From: Candidatus Aminicenantota bacterium
Lineage (GTDB): Bacteria; Acidobacteriota; Aminicenantia; S016-38
Direction of reading: 5' to 3'
DNA: 64,000 nucleotides
NCBI GenBank assembly: GCA_026987025.1
Contig: JALSNJ010000017.1
Coordinates: 56,978 to 120,977 of the forward strand
Numbering within the stretch: position 1 is the stretch's first letter; every line of letters starts with the position of its first letter. The translations under genes and the position numbers were made by a program. The notes beneath the pieces are model-generated. The model was not told the origin of the DNA. It saw nothing but the letters and a program-made list of their open reading frames with translations, and searched no databases. Of this stretch, positions 7,377 to 16,528 are shown piece by piece.

Positions 7377-9422
7377 TCAAAGGTTGCTTAAAAAGAACTC
7401 CGCAACCCTCCTGAGAACATCTTTACGATAGGCGGATATTCCGTGTCTCTGTCGGGGATATATCATTACTTCAAATTTCTTTTTAGCATCCAGCAGGGCC
7501 TTAATCATGGCAACGGTGTTCTGGAAGTGAACATTGTCGTCGCTGGTTCCGTGGATTATCAGAAGTTTTCCCTGAAGCAGGGAGGCGAAATTAACCGGGG
7601 ATGAATTTTTATATCCATCGGGGTTTTCCCTGGGGGTGAGCATATACCTTTCCGTATATATGGTATCGTAGTACTTCCAATCGGTTACCGGAGCCACCGC
7701 CACCCCAACCTTATAGGTTCCCTTGCCCTTCAACATGGCGGTGAGGGTCATAAATCCACCGTAGCTCCACCCCCATATACCTATCCTCTGGGGATCCACG
7801 AAGCTAAGGTTTTTGAGGTGAGAAACCCAGAGGAGCTGGTCCTCCAGCTCGTGGCGGCCAAAGTTTTTGTAAATCCAGTCCTCCCACTTTTTTCCCCTTC
7901 CGTAGCTTCCCCGGTTGTCTATGCTGGTTACTATGAATCCCCTGGAGGCCAAGTACTGATGGAAAAGCCCGAAACTCCCCATCCAGGCCCGCCTTACCAC
8001 CTGGGCGTGGGGTCCTCCGTAAACATAGACCACAACGGGGTACTGCTTCTGCGGGGAAAAATCAGGGGGTTTTATGGTCATCGTGTAGTATTCCCTGCCG
8101 TCCAGGTCTACAGCGCTTATCTCCGGATACCTTAAGCCGAGGTCAGCAATATCCCTTCCTTTATCGAGAAGCCTTTTGCCCCCCGTTGTTCTAACCACAT
8201 AGACCTGGGTGGGGGTCAGAACATCCGAGTAAAAATCCACGAAATACCTGTAGTTGGGGGAAAAGACAGCCCTGTGGGTGCCTTCCCTTCTTGTCAGGCA
8301 TTTGATTTTCCCCCTGAAACTGGAAAGGTAAATTTTCCTTTCGGGGGGAGAAGAGAGATTGGACTGGAAGTATATTCTTTTACCGTCGGTGCCGTAAAGC
8401 CTGGTAACCTCCCAGTTTCCTTTGGTTATTTGCCTGCTGAGCTTGAGCTTCAGGCCCTTGAGTTTGTACAGGTAAAGGTGCATGTGGCCGTCCCTTTCGC
8501 TTCCCCAGATCAGTTTATCCCGGTAAAAGAGGAAGTTATCCGTTATGTTCAACCATGTGGGCCACTTCTCCTCCAGAGCCAGGTTCCTCTCCCCGGTGGA
8601 AACCCTGTAAATCCAGAGTTTCAGGTGATTCTGGGCTCTGTTGAGGGTGATAAAGTAAATTCTGTCTGAATCTATCCATCCCGCCCTGGCAAGATACTCG
8701 TCTTCGTAGGGAATCCACTTCGTTTCCTTGCCGAAGATATCCGTTATCCCTATGGAAACCTTCGGATTGTTCTCCCCTGCCTTGGGGTACTTCTCCTGGT
8801 AAATCTCTCCGTATAGAGGAATAAAATCCAGGATGGGATAGGACTTTACCTGCGTTTCGTCAAACTTCAGGAAGAGGAGCTTCCTGGAATCCGCCGACCA
8901 CCATATCCCACGGCAAAGCTCCAGCTCCTCGCAGTAAACCCAATCGGTTTTTCCGTAGAAGACCTCCTCTCCACCGTCCCTGGTAAGGGTTCTTACCTCT
9001 CCGGTTTTTAAAACCACCAGCTTCAAATTCCCCCCCTGGGAGAAGGCCGCCATGGTCCTGTCCGGGGATAGGATAAGACGACCCTTCGCCTTAACCTCCT
9101 TCCATTCACCGGAGGTGGTGTCGTAAATATAGGTGCTCTTACCTGCGGGAAAAAGGAGGAGGGGGCCCTCCCCAAGAAAGAACCTCAGGTTGAACTTCCT
9201 GTCGAACTTCTCCTGGAAGCTCCGGGCCAGGTCAGAAAGTTCCACGGAAGAACGGGAGTTAACATCGTATCGGTAGAACTTGCCCTCCCTCTGGTAAACA
9301 AAAGCCCCGGAATTTATCCAGTGGAGGGTCCTTATCCTGGCCCCGTAATTCTTGAATACCTGGTCCCACTGGAGGGCCAACAGAAAAGAAGCAAAGATAA
9401 AGAAAAGAGCCGCCTTTTTCAT
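7377..9422 (-). CDS. Dipeptidyl peptidase IV-type S9 serine peptidase
   Basis: A 681-residue secreted prolyl peptidase that would release dipeptides from oligopeptides. An N-terminal hydrophobic signal (MKKAALFFIFASFLLALQW) precedes a beta-propeller (to about residue 430) and an alpha/beta hydrolase domain. The triad is visible as Ser in GWSYGGF (about 553), Asp in GTSDDNVHF (about 629) and His in RQRHGI (about 660). The paired Glu in DWVYCEELEL corresponds to the substrate N-terminus anchor of DPP-IV, which supports dipeptidyl peptidase over endopeptidase activity. The start was set at ATG 9422 because it begins the signal peptide; an upstream TTG is possible. Confidence 0.9.
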   Translation of the reverse strand: MKKAALFFIFASFLLALQWDQVFKNYGARIRTLHWINSGAFVYQREGKFYRYDVNSRSSVELSDLARSFQEKFDRKFNLRFFLGEGPLLLFPAGKSTYIYDTTSGEWKEVKAKGRLILSPDRTMAAFSQGGNLKLVVLKTGEVRTLTRDGGEEVFYGKTDWVYCEELELCRGIWWSADSRKLLFLKFDETQVKSYPILDFIPLYGEIYQEKYPKAGENNPKVSIGITDIFGKETKWIPYEDEYLARAGWIDSDRIYFITLNRAQNHLKLWIYRVSTGERNLALEEKWPTWLNITDNFLFYRDKLIWGSERDGHMHLYLYKLKGLKLKLSRQITKGNWEVTRLYGTDGKRIYFQSNLSSPPERKIYLSSFRGKIKCLTRREGTHRAVFSPNYRYFVDFYSDVLTPTQVYVVRTTGGKRLLDKGRDIADLGLRYPEISAVDLDGREYYTMTIKPPDFSPQKQYPVVVYVYGGPHAQVVRRAWMGSFGLFHQYLASRGFIVTSIDNRGSYGRGKKWEDWIYKNFGRHELEDQLLWVSHLKNLSFVDPQRIGIWGWSYGGFMTLTAMLKGKGTYKVGVAVAPVTDWKYYDTIYTERYMLTPRENPDGYKNSSPVNFASLLQGKLLIIHGTSDDNVHFQNTVAMIKALLDAKKKFEVMIYPRQRHGISAYRKDVLRRVAEFFLSNL

Positions 9423-9432
9423 GGCAGGATTA

Positions 9433-10017
9433 TCAAACGGCAAACCTTCCAGCCAGCATAAAGCTTGCCACTATGATTCCCACTATCCAGTAGATAATTA
9501 TGGAAACTATGACCACCACTAAGGTAAAGACGGGGGCCTTATCGGAGGGGACCTTCTTTATGGGAGTGGCTCCCAGGTAAAGCAGGTATATTCCGTAAAG
9601 GGCAAAGAGCAGAGCCAGCACCCCTAAGGGAGGAATTATCATCAAAAGGCCTCCCACCCATCCCGGGGTGGACGAGTAAACCGCCAGCTTGTGGGAGGAA
9701 AGGATGTCCTTTTCCCCGTTAAAACTGGGGGCTAAGGCGTCAATAATGTAGGCCAGGACGAAAACCCCCACCAGGGTAAGAACCACTCTTAGAATAAACC
9801 CCACCAAGGCAGACCCCATGGGGGTTCTGAAATGGGCCCCCAGGACGGAAAATCCCACAATGGCCCTGCCGATAAATTCAGCTAAGGCAGCGGCGGCCAC
9901 CAGAATCAGGGCGTAGTTCACATAAAGCTCCTGGACCGAGGTCTCCTCGGAAGCTATTGCCTCCCATTCGGTCTTGGGGGAAAGGATGATATTCTTTGCC
10001 CTCTCTACTAAATTCAT
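9433..10017 (-). CDS. Yip1-domain membrane protein
   Basis: A 194-residue protein with a short cytoplasmic start (MNLVERAKNIILSPKTEWEA) and five hydrophobic segments. The opening is the hallmark of bacterial Yip1-family proteins, whose role is unknown. The start has AAAGGAGGT. A possible promoter lies in the 68-base gap upstream (TTGAAC and TAAAAT). The peptidase follows after 10 bases. Confidence 0.8.
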   Translation of the reverse strand: MNLVERAKNIILSPKTEWEAIASEETSVQELYVNYALILVAAAALAEFIGRAIVGFSVLGAHFRTPMGSALVGFILRVVLTLVGVFVLAYIIDALAPSFNGEKDILSSHKLAVYSSTPGWVGGLLMIIPPLGVLALLFALYGIYLLYLGATPIKKVPSDKAPVFTLVVVIVSIIIYWIVGIIVASFMLAGRFAV

Positions 10018-10085
10018 TTTTTACCTCCTTTAGTATGTTTTGGACAATTTTATTTTAACCTAAATCCCGCCGGTTCAAAACAAAC

Positions 10086-11213
10086 TTAAGGTCTTTTCGC
10101 CACCACCGCGTAGTCCTGATGGGAAAAGAGGAATCCGTTTATTCTTCGGAGGCTTTCCCTTATGGCCGCCTCCCTCTCGTTGTGGGCAGGAAACTCCGGA
10201 AGCTGCTCAGGCAAATTTCTTCTTATTATTTCCTCCACCCTCCATCCCGATGACTCCAGGAGAAACCTCAGGGTCTCGGGATGAAGGGGGGTTATGTGGG
10301 TGGGATCCAGGAGGAAGGCTCCGTGAAAGGCAGCCGGGGAGGCCACATTCACGGTCTCGGCGATGAAGTATCCCCCGGGCCTAACCTTCTCGTAGGAAAG
10401 ATAAAGGATTTTCTCTATATCCTCAAAGGGGAAATGCTCCAGAACCTGGGCTGAAAAAACCGCCCCTAAGGAGCCGTCTTCAAGGGTTGCGAGGAACTTT
10501 ATCCCATCCGCCAGATGGCACCGAAGCCCCTTGCTCCTGCATTCCTCAACGAAGTCGGAGTTAATGTCCACTCCGAAGGCCTCTATTCCCTCCTCCTTAA
10601 GGAGCTCCAACATTTCACCTCCTCCGCAACCGAAGTCCAGAACCGGTTGAGATTCTCTCAGATAGGGAAGGTAAACTTTAAGGCTTTCCCTGTCCACCCC
10701 GGTTCTGAACCTTTTTTCAAACCACCGGTAAAAGGAAGAGGAAAGCTCTTTGGGCTGCGTTTTCTCTAAGGATATACCTCTGGCTAAGTGTACCAGGTGG
10801 GAAAGGGCATCTGCGGTCTCCTGGAACCTGCTTTCCCTGGACTTGAGCTCCTCCATGGCCCTGGAGAACCATTCCTGGTCCTTGGCGTCCATGAGGGGGA
10901 TCAGGGTCATGTACATTTTCCTGTGAAGTTCCCAGACCTGAAAGATCCTCCTGCTCATTTCCTCTAAATAGGGAATGAGCAAATTGAAAATTTCCACGGT
11001 AAGGGCGCTTATATCCAGCTGAGGGCCCAGAATTTTAGTCCTCCATCCCGAAGAGGAAAGCTCTCCGAACTTCTCGTTGATCTTAGTTCTTAAATCTTCT
11101 ATCTTACCCTCCAGGGGCTTAAGGTGCTCCTTCTCGTCCAGCTCCTTGTGGATCTTCTCAAACCGGGCGCTGGCCTGGGCCCTTAAAAGTTCCAGTTCCT
11201 CAGGCTTTCTCAT
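10086..11213 (-). CDS. SAM-dependent methyltransferase with N-terminal coiled coil
   Basis: 375 residues. The first ~170 are helical, charged and likely coiled coil. The C-terminal half is a class I methyltransferase: motif I VLDFGCGGGEMLELL, acidic ribose-binding Asp in FGVDINSDF, and the post-motif GAVFSAQVLEHFPFED. Similar coiled-coil plus methyltransferase proteins work in polysaccharide chain capping, but nothing here fixes the substrate. It overlaps the end of the upstream symporter gene by 14 bases. Confidence 0.75.
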   Translation of the reverse strand: MRKPEELELLRAQASARFEKIHKELDEKEHLKPLEGKIEDLRTKINEKFGELSSSGWRTKILGPQLDISALTVEIFNLLIPYLEEMSRRIFQVWELHRKMYMTLIPLMDAKDQEWFSRAMEELKSRESRFQETADALSHLVHLARGISLEKTQPKELSSSFYRWFEKRFRTGVDRESLKVYLPYLRESQPVLDFGCGGGEMLELLKEEGIEAFGVDINSDFVEECRSKGLRCHLADGIKFLATLEDGSLGAVFSAQVLEHFPFEDIEKILYLSYEKVRPGGYFIAETVNVASPAAFHGAFLLDPTHITPLHPETLRFLLESSGWRVEEIIRRNLPEQLPEFPAHNEREAAIRESLRRINGFLFSHQDYAVVAKRP

Positions 11214-12687
11214 TGGGGAAAAGGGGTGCCAGCTCTTCTCTGGAAGGGGCCTTATCCAGATAGCTTATAACCACCAAGGCCAGGATAGAAATGAGAAAGG
11301 CCGGGTAAATTAACGGGACGCCAAAGGGGTCTCCCTCAGGGGCCATGGAGGGATAAGCGGAAGCAAATACCTTAAGGCCCACCGCCGTGAAACTACCGAG
11401 AATTATGGACCAGAGCCCGGCCCTTCTGGTAGCCCTCCTCCATGCTAAGGCGGCTATAAGAGCAGGGGTAATGGAAACGCCGTAAATGGTATAGGCAAAA
11501 TATGCCATGTTCAAAACGGACTGCATTTTGACCGCCAGGTAATAGGCAACGACCCCCAGAAGGAGGACCATTATCCTCTGCAGGGCCACCATCTCCCGGT
11601 GGGTGGTTTCCTTTTTTAGAAAACGCTGATATATATCCCTCATTATGTTGGTGGTGGGAGAAAGGAGATAGTTCATGCCGGTGGAAAGAACCACCACGGA
11701 GGCAGCTCCCATAAGGAGGAGTCCGATAAGGGGAGGAACCATGTGCTTGGCTGCCACCAATACAATGGAGGCCGGGTCCAATCCCTCCTTTCCTCCGCTG
11801 TTCATCCAGGCCTGAATCTCGGGCCAGTACCTGGCGGAGGCAAAAACCGCTATGACCACCACTATGGTCTCCACTATTATGGTTCCCACCACCCAGAGGG
11901 CCACGGCCTCCTTGGCATCCCTGGGGGTTTTGGCGGAATAGAACTTCTGATACATGCTCTGGACGCCGAGGAGAAGGAGCATGGTGGCCAGAAAATAGCC
12001 CCCTGCCTTCAGATAAGGATGGGCTCCGAAGCTCTGATTTATTATCGCAAAGTGGCTGGCTGGAAGCACCTGCCTTATGGTATGCCAACCTCCCGCCGAA
12101 TGTATAACGAAGGGAACGGAGGCTATGGTGGCTATGAGGATTATTATCCCGTTGGGAAGGTCAGTGTAGGCCACAGCTATCATACCTCCCAGGGCGGTGA
12201 AGAGAATTACGAAAACCGCGGTTAAGAATTGTCCCTGCCCAACGCTTATCCTGCCTTCGGTTATAACATTGAGTATGTATCCACCTGCCCTGAACTGATA
12301 GGATACTATGGCGGTGAAACTTATTATCAGCGCTAAGGCCCCGAAGAGCCTGGCAAAGCCTCCGTATCTAACCTCCAGGATGTCCCCCACGGTGTATTGC
12401 CCGAAGGTCCTTATTTTGGCGGCGAGGAAGTAGATCACAATTATCCCCAGCCAGGCTCCCGCAGGCATCCAGAGAGAAGAAAAACCGGCCTTAGCGGCGT
12501 ATTCTGCGCCGGCGATGAAGGTCCCGGACCCGATCCATGTACAGATAAGGGTAAAGACCATAACCCTTATGCTGAGGCTCCTTCCGGCTACCATGAAGTC
12601 TTCCTGGGTCTTTACCCTCCTGGCCCTGAGGAAGTTCAGCCCTGTAAGGACCAGGAAATACAGGATGATTATATAAAGGGCCCACAT
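11200..12687 (-). CDS. Sodium:solute symporter (SSS family)
   Basis: A 495-residue carrier with about 13 membrane helices. It has the family features FMVAGRSL after helix 1, the TWIGSGTFIAGAEYA segment and the conserved sodium-site region in helix 8 (GAASVVVLSTGMNYLLSPTT). It imports an organic solute with sodium; the substrate cannot be read from sequence. The start ATG 12687 is 17 bases after a Lys-rich regulator-like gene. There is no room for a small accessory subunit next to it, unlike the NSS gene at 19702. Confidence 0.88.
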   Translation of the reverse strand: MWALYIIILYFLVLTGLNFLRARRVKTQEDFMVAGRSLSIRVMVFTLICTWIGSGTFIAGAEYAAKAGFSSLWMPAGAWLGIIVIYFLAAKIRTFGQYTVGDILEVRYGGFARLFGALALIISFTAIVSYQFRAGGYILNVITEGRISVGQGQFLTAVFVILFTALGGMIAVAYTDLPNGIIILIATIASVPFVIHSAGGWHTIRQVLPASHFAIINQSFGAHPYLKAGGYFLATMLLLLGVQSMYQKFYSAKTPRDAKEAVALWVVGTIIVETIVVVIAVFASARYWPEIQAWMNSGGKEGLDPASIVLVAAKHMVPPLIGLLLMGAASVVVLSTGMNYLLSPTTNIMRDIYQRFLKKETTHREMVALQRIMVLLLGVVAYYLAVKMQSVLNMAYFAYTIYGVSITPALIAALAWRRATRRAGLWSIILGSFTAVGLKVFASAYPSMAPEGDPFGVPLIYPAFLISILALVVISYLDKAPSREELAPLFPNEKA

Positions 12688-12704
12688 GGCTTTCTTTGCC
12701 TAAA

Positions 12705-13217
12705 TCAAGAAGAGCTCTCTTCTGAGAACCTCTTTTCGCCCTGGTCGGTAAGTTTCCACTCTCCCCTTCCCACCTTTTCCATCAAAGGGGGTTGCATTTT
12801 CTTGGTCTTGTTCAGATGGAAGTAAATGTTCTTGATCCTCAACCCAAGCTGTTTAACGGCATCGGTTATCTCCCTGGTCTTGAAACTGACCCTTCCCAGA
12901 TTTTTGCTGAGATAAAAGACCAGCGCCGCCAGCTTTTCTTCGGGTTTCAAATTCTGCTTCTTCAGCCAGGCCTTGGCCTCTTCAACATTAAATTCCAGCG
13001 CTTTGGTCTTTTTCTCTGCCTTCTTTACCTTTTTCGCCGGGGTTCTTTTCTTCGTCTCCTTGCGGGGGGCAGGCTTTTTCAGAGGTTCCTCCATGAAGAG
13101 GGCTTTAAATTCCTTGATCTTTTCCTCCACGAATTCCCTATCTCCTTCCACTTCCAGTTCCAGCCTGTCTCCGGTTTTAATAAAACGAATCCTGTAAAAA
13201 TTGGTCTTCTGAATCAT
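12705..13217 (-). CDS. Lys-rich protein with C-terminal winged helix, putative DNA-binding
   Basis: 170 residues in three parts: a small alpha/beta head (1-45), a very basic linker of Lys/Ala/Pro/Thr (about 46-75), and a helical domain (78-165). The helical domain looks like a winged helix (FKTREITDAVKQLGL, then an HLNK recognition-like segment and GEWKLTDQGEKRF). The basic linker resembles that of nucleoid proteins. I do not recognise a named family. A near-consensus promoter and a strong ribosome site (TAAGGAGG) precede it. It could regulate the symporter gene it leads, or bind DNA generally. Confidence 0.6.
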   Translation of the reverse strand: MIQKTNFYRIRFIKTGDRLELEVEGDREFVEEKIKEFKALFMEEPLKKPAPRKETKKRTPAKKVKKAEKKTKALEFNVEEAKAWLKKQNLKPEEKLAALVFYLSKNLGRVSFKTREITDAVKQLGLRIKNIYFHLNKTKKMQPPLMEKVGRGEWKLTDQGEKRFSEESSS

Positions 13218-13247
13218 AACAGCCTCCTTAGCTTAAACTTCAAAAGC

Positions 13248-13276
13248 AGTTTAAACTAAAAATACAATTTTGTCAA
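13248..13276 (-). promoter_or_regulatory. Near-consensus sigma-70 promoter
   Basis: TTGACA (13276-13271), 17 bases, TAAACT (13253-13248) on the minus strand, upstream of the Lys-rich protein gene. The -35 overlaps the last codons of the histidine phosphatase gene. Confidence 0.65.
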
Positions 13277-13902
13277 TACTCTTCCACCACAAAATTTTTA
13301 AGATGAGCTGTCTGATTCAGAAGATAAAGGGTAAATCCCCTATCTTTTTTAAATTTTAAAATTGAGTAAGAAGCGGTGTCCACATGAACCTTCCAGAAAA
13401 AAGGGGGTTTTATTTCCAGTATACCTGCTATCAGGGGTTTTAAAACCGCCCTGTGGGTGACTACAGCTATAGCTCCCAGCGCCTCGTTCTCCTCCACCAC
13501 TCTCTTCAGCGTCTTAACGGCCCTTTCCATAACCTCCATCACCGTCTCCGCCCCTGGAAGTTTAAGCTTCTCAGGGGTAGTTATCCAGAGCTGAAACTCC
13601 CGGGGAAACTCCCTTTTTATCTCCTCCTTCTTTCTCCCCTCCCAGGGGCCGAGATTTATGTTGTTGAACCCTTCCTCCACCTCCACAGAAACCCCCAGTT
13701 TTGCCGCCAGAATTTCCGCCGTCTCCTTGGCGCGGCTCAAGGGTCCTGAGTAAATCCTCCCTATCCCGGAGTCCTTCAGAGCCTCCGCCAGCAGCCTGGC
13801 CTGTTCTCTACCGTTTTCGTTGAGGGGAAAATCGGACCTTCCCCGGAAATATCCTTCCCGGTTGCCCCGGGTTTCTCCGTGTCTTATAAGATAAATATCC
13901 AT
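13273..13902 (-). CDS. Histidine phosphatase (phosphoglycerate mutase-like)
   Basis: The 209-residue product opens with the catalytic [14 protein letters not shown] motif and has the second histidine in [11 protein letters not shown], plus the phosphate-binding [16 protein letters not shown]. This fits the CobC/GpmB-type phosphatases; the substrate is unknown. The same frame is open ~96 codons further upstream, but that part is not protein-like. The ATG at 13902 has CAGGAGGG and starts the domain exactly. It is divergent from ribBA with a 58-base shared promoter region. Confidence 0.88.
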   Translation of the reverse strand: MDIYLIRHGETRGNREGYFRGRSDFPLNENGREQARLLAEALKDSGIGRIYSGPLSRAKETAEILAAKLGVSVEVEEGFNNINLGPWEGRKKEEIKREFPREFQLWITTPEKLKLPGAETVMEVMERAVKTLKRVVEENEALGAIAVVTHRAVLKPLIAGILEIKPPFFWKVHVDTASYSILKFKKDRGFTLYLLNQTAHLKNFVVEEY

Positions 13903-13930
13903 AATTCCCTCCTGGTTTTTATTGAGGAAA

Positions 13931-13936
13931 TATAAT
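13931..13936 (+). promoter_or_regulatory. -10 box of ribBA
   Basis: TATAAT 24 bases before the ribBA ATG; a clear -35 is not visible. The gap is far too short for an FMN riboswitch. Confidence 0.45.
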
Positions 13937-13960
13937 AAAATATTCCATCCGGAGGTGAAA

Positions 13961-15163
13961 ATGTTTGCGACCATTGAAGAGGCCCTGGAAGAGATCAGGC
14001 AGGGGAAGATGGTTATCGTGGTGGACAGCGAGGACAGAGAAAACGAAGGCGACTTAGTAATGGCAGCGGAGAAGATAACCCCTGAGGCGGTGAACTTTAT
14101 GGCCAGCAAAGCCCGGGGGCTTATATGCGTATCCATAACCCAGGAAAGGGCGGAGGAGCTGGAACTTCCTCCCATGGTGGTGGATAACACCGCCCCTTAC
14201 AAAACTGCATTTACCATATCCGTGGACGCTGTGGAGGGAACCACCACGGGAATTTCCGCCTACGACAGGGCCATCACCATAAAAAAACTGGCAGACCCCG
14301 AGGCCAGGGCCAAGGACTTCGCAAGGCCCGGTCACATATTCCCCATAGTGGCAAGAAAGGGAGGAGTTCTTGAGAGGACCGGCCATACCGAAGCCTCCTT
14401 GGACTTAGCCCGCCTGGCGGGACTTTACCCAGCAGGGGTAATGTGCGAAATAATGAACGAAGACGGCACCATGGCCCGCCTGCCACAGCTCCAGGAATTT
14501 GCCAAAAAATACGGTTTGAAAATAGTCAAAATAGAGGACCTGGTCCGCTACAGAATGGCCAGGGAATCCCTGGTTAGGGAGGTGGCCAAGGCGGACCTTC
14601 CCACCAAGTACGGACATTTCACCATCCACCTTTTCAAGGACATAATTCACGGACACGAATATGTAGCCTTAGTAAAGGGTGAGATAAAATCGGATGAGCC
14701 GATTCTCGTAAGGGCCCATTCCCAGTGCCTCACCGGGGACACCTTCGGTTCCCTCCGATGCGATTGCGGAGAGCAATTGCACAGAGCCATGGAGATGATA
14801 GAGAAGGAAGGCAAAGGGGTTGTCCTCTACATCCTGGACCACGAGGGAAGGGGTATAGGCCTGGAGAACAAGATAAAGGCCTATGCCCTCCAGGACCAGG
14901 GCCTGGACACTGTAGAAGCCAACAAGAAGCTTGGATTTAAAGCGGATGAGAGGGACTTCGGAATGGGAGCACAGGTGCTGAGGGCCCTGGGGGTGAGGAA
15001 GATGAGGCTGCTTACCAACAACATAAGGAAGTTCGTGGCCTTAGGAGGATACGGCCTGGAAATAGTGGAGAGGGTTCCCATAGAAATTCCCCCCAACAGA
15101 ATCAACAGGGATTATCTTAAAACCAAGAAGGAAAAGATGGGCCACGACCTGCACATGGTATAA
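13961..15163 (+). CDS. ribBA: Bifunctional DHBP synthase / GTP cyclohydrolase II
   Basis: Makes both precursors of riboflavin. Residues 1-200 are 3,4-dihydroxy-2-butanone 4-phosphate synthase ([32 protein letters not shown]). Residues 205-400 are GTP cyclohydrolase II with the zinc cysteines in [20 protein letters not shown] and the catalytic region [16 protein letters not shown]. The length (400) is normal for the fusion. The start was set at ATG 13961 behind GGAGGTG. The stop codon TAA lies inside the -10 box of rnpB. Confidence 0.96.
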   Translation: MFATIEEALEEIRQGKMVIVVDSEDRENEGDLVMAAEKITPEAVNFMASKARGLICVSITQERAEELELPPMVVDNTAPYKTAFTISVDAVEGTTTGISAYDRAITIKKLADPEARAKDFARPGHIFPIVARKGGVLERTGHTEASLDLARLAGLYPAGVMCEIMNEDGTMARLPQLQEFAKKYGLKIVKIEDLVRYRMARESLVREVAKADLPTKYGHFTIHLFKDIIHGHEYVALVKGEIKSDEPILVRAHSQCLTGDTFGSLRCDCGEQLHRAMEMIEKEGKGVVLYILDHEGRGIGLENKIKAYALQDQGLDTVEANKKLGFKADERDFGMGAQVLRALGVRKMRLLTNNIRKFVALGGYGLEIVERVPIEIPPNRINRDYLKTKKEKMGHDLHMV

Positions 15164-15164
15164 T
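15159..15164 (+). promoter_or_regulatory. -10 box of rnpB, overlapping the ribBA stop
   Basis: TATAAT at 15159-15164 contains the ribBA stop TAA (15161-15163). Six bases separate it from 15171, the first base of helix P1 of the RNase P RNA, the normal distance to a transcription start. Confidence 0.7.
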
Positions 15165-15170
15165 ATTTAA

Positions 15171-15507
15171 GGGAGCGGGCGGGCCACCGCTCGCCGTAAG
15201 GCGGGAGGAAAGTCCGAACTCCGCAGGGCAGGGTGGTCCCTAACGGGGACCGGGCGCAAGCCCAGGGAAAGTGCCACAGAAAATAGACCGCCCCGTCCTT
15301 TCATAGGGCGGGGTAAGGGTGAAAAGGTGGGGTAAGAGCCCACCGCTCCGGTGGCAACACCGGGGGCACGGTAAACCCCACCCGGAGCAATGCCAAAAGG
15401 GGTGGCTGGCCCGGCCATAACCCCTGGTAGGCAGCTTGAGGGAAGGGGCAACCCTTCTCCCAGACAAATGGTGGCCCAAGACAGAATTCGGCTTATAGCC
15501 CGCTCCC
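15171..15507 (+). ncRNA. rnpB: RNase P RNA, bacterial type A
   Basis: The catalytic RNA that trims tRNA 5' ends. The ends pair exactly as helix P1 (GGGAGCGGGC at 15171-15180 with GCCCGCTCCC at 15498-15507). The universally conserved GAGGAAAGTCCGAACTCC lies near the 5' end and ACAGAATTCGGCTTATAG near the 3' end. Length is about 337 nt. GC is much higher than in flanking genes, as expected for a structured RNA of a thermophile. It fills the whole space between ribBA and queA. Confidence 0.95.
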
Positions 15508-15517
15508 TCCTCGGAAA

Positions 15518-16528
15518 ATGAAAGTAAAGGAATTTGACTTCTATCTTCCACCCCATTTAATAGCCCAGCACCCCCCCAAGGAAAGGGGTAATTCCAGAAT
15601 GATGGTCCTGGAAAGGTCTGCTGCTAAAATAATACACGACAGATTCTACAATTTCCCCTCATACCTTAGAAGAGGGGACCTGGTGGTGATAAACATCACA
15701 AGGGTTATAAAGGCAAGGCTCATAGGAAGAAGGTCAACCGGCGGAAGGGTGGAACTCCTGCTCCTGAGAAAAAAGGGGGAAAACCTATGGGAAACCCTGG
15801 GGAAACCGGCGAGAAGGCTTAAAAAGGGAGAAAAACTAAGTTTTGGCCCTGGCCTGGAGGCTCTGGTGGCCGAAGAAGGCCAGGCAGGTAAGAGGCTGGT
15901 AAGGTTCCTCTTTCCAGTAGAAAAGGAGCTGGACAAAATAGGGAGGGTTCCCCTTCCCCCTTACATAAAAAGGAAACCCCTTCCAGAAGACGAAGAAAGG
16001 TATCAGACCGTATTCGCTAAGGAAGGAAGCTCCGTAGCCGCCCCCACCGCAGGCCTTCATTTCAACGAAGAAATTCTCCGGAGGATAAGGGAGAAGGCGG
16101 AGATGGTGGAGATAGTTCACAATGTGGGGGAAGCCACCTTCAGACCGCTTTTAAAGGAGGAGGTGGAGGAAAACAGACTTCCAGCGGAGGAATATTACAT
16201 ATCTGAAAAGGCTTCCCTTCAGCTCCGAAGGGCAAAACAGCAGGGGAGGAGAATCGTGGCGGTGGGCACCACGGTGGTAAGGGCCTTGGAGTCCGCCTAC
16301 TCCCACGATTTTTCCCCTGGTTCTCATTTTACCGAGCTTTTCATATACCCGGGATACAAATTCCAGGTGGTGGACGCCCTCTTCACCAATTTCCACCTTC
16401 CCCGTTCATCCCTAATATTGCTGGTTTCGGCCTTCGCAGGTAAGGATTTCCTACTGAAGGCCTACCGGGAAGCAGTGGAGAAGGAATACAGGTTTTACTC
16501 CTACGGGGACTGCATGTTCATATATTAA
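15518..16528 (+). CDS. queA: tRNA preQ1(34) ribosyltransferase-isomerase QueA
   Basis: Transfers and isomerises the ribosyl part of S-adenosylmethionine onto preQ1 at the tRNA wobble base to make epoxyqueuosine. The 336 residues cover the family from FDFYLPPHLIAQHPPKERG to the C-terminal YSYGDCMFIY, with conserved AAPTAGLHF and NFHLPRSSLILLVSAFAG. It starts only 10 bases after the 3' end of rnpB, so it is probably read through from there. The stop overlaps the convergent TSUP gene by four bases. Confidence 0.95.
   Translation: MKVKEFDFYLPPHLIAQHPPKERGNSRMMVLERSAAKIIHDRFYNFPSYLRRGDLVVINITRVIKARLIGRRSTGGRVELLLLRKKGENLWETLGKPARRLKKGEKLSFGPGLEALVAEEGQAGKRLVRFLFPVEKELDKIGRVPLPPYIKRKPLPEDEERYQTVFAKEGSSVAAPTAGLHFNEEILRRIREKAEMVEIVHNVGEATFRPLLKEEVEENRLPAEEYYISEKASLQLRRAKQQGRRIVAVGTTVVRALESAYSHDFSPGSHFTELFIYPGYKFQVVDALFTNFHLPRSSLILLVSAFAGKDFLLKAYREAVEKEYRFYSYGDCMFIY

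Noticed and set aside
13903..14190. N-terminal extension of the histidine phosphatase by 96 residues
   Set aside because: The extension is a Ser/Thr-rich antisense of ribBA; the RHG motif starts at the ATG 13902, which has its own ribosome site.
15167..15556. Minus-strand open frames of 103-129 codons over rnpB
   Set aside because: They arise from the GC-rich RNase P RNA and have no family resemblance.
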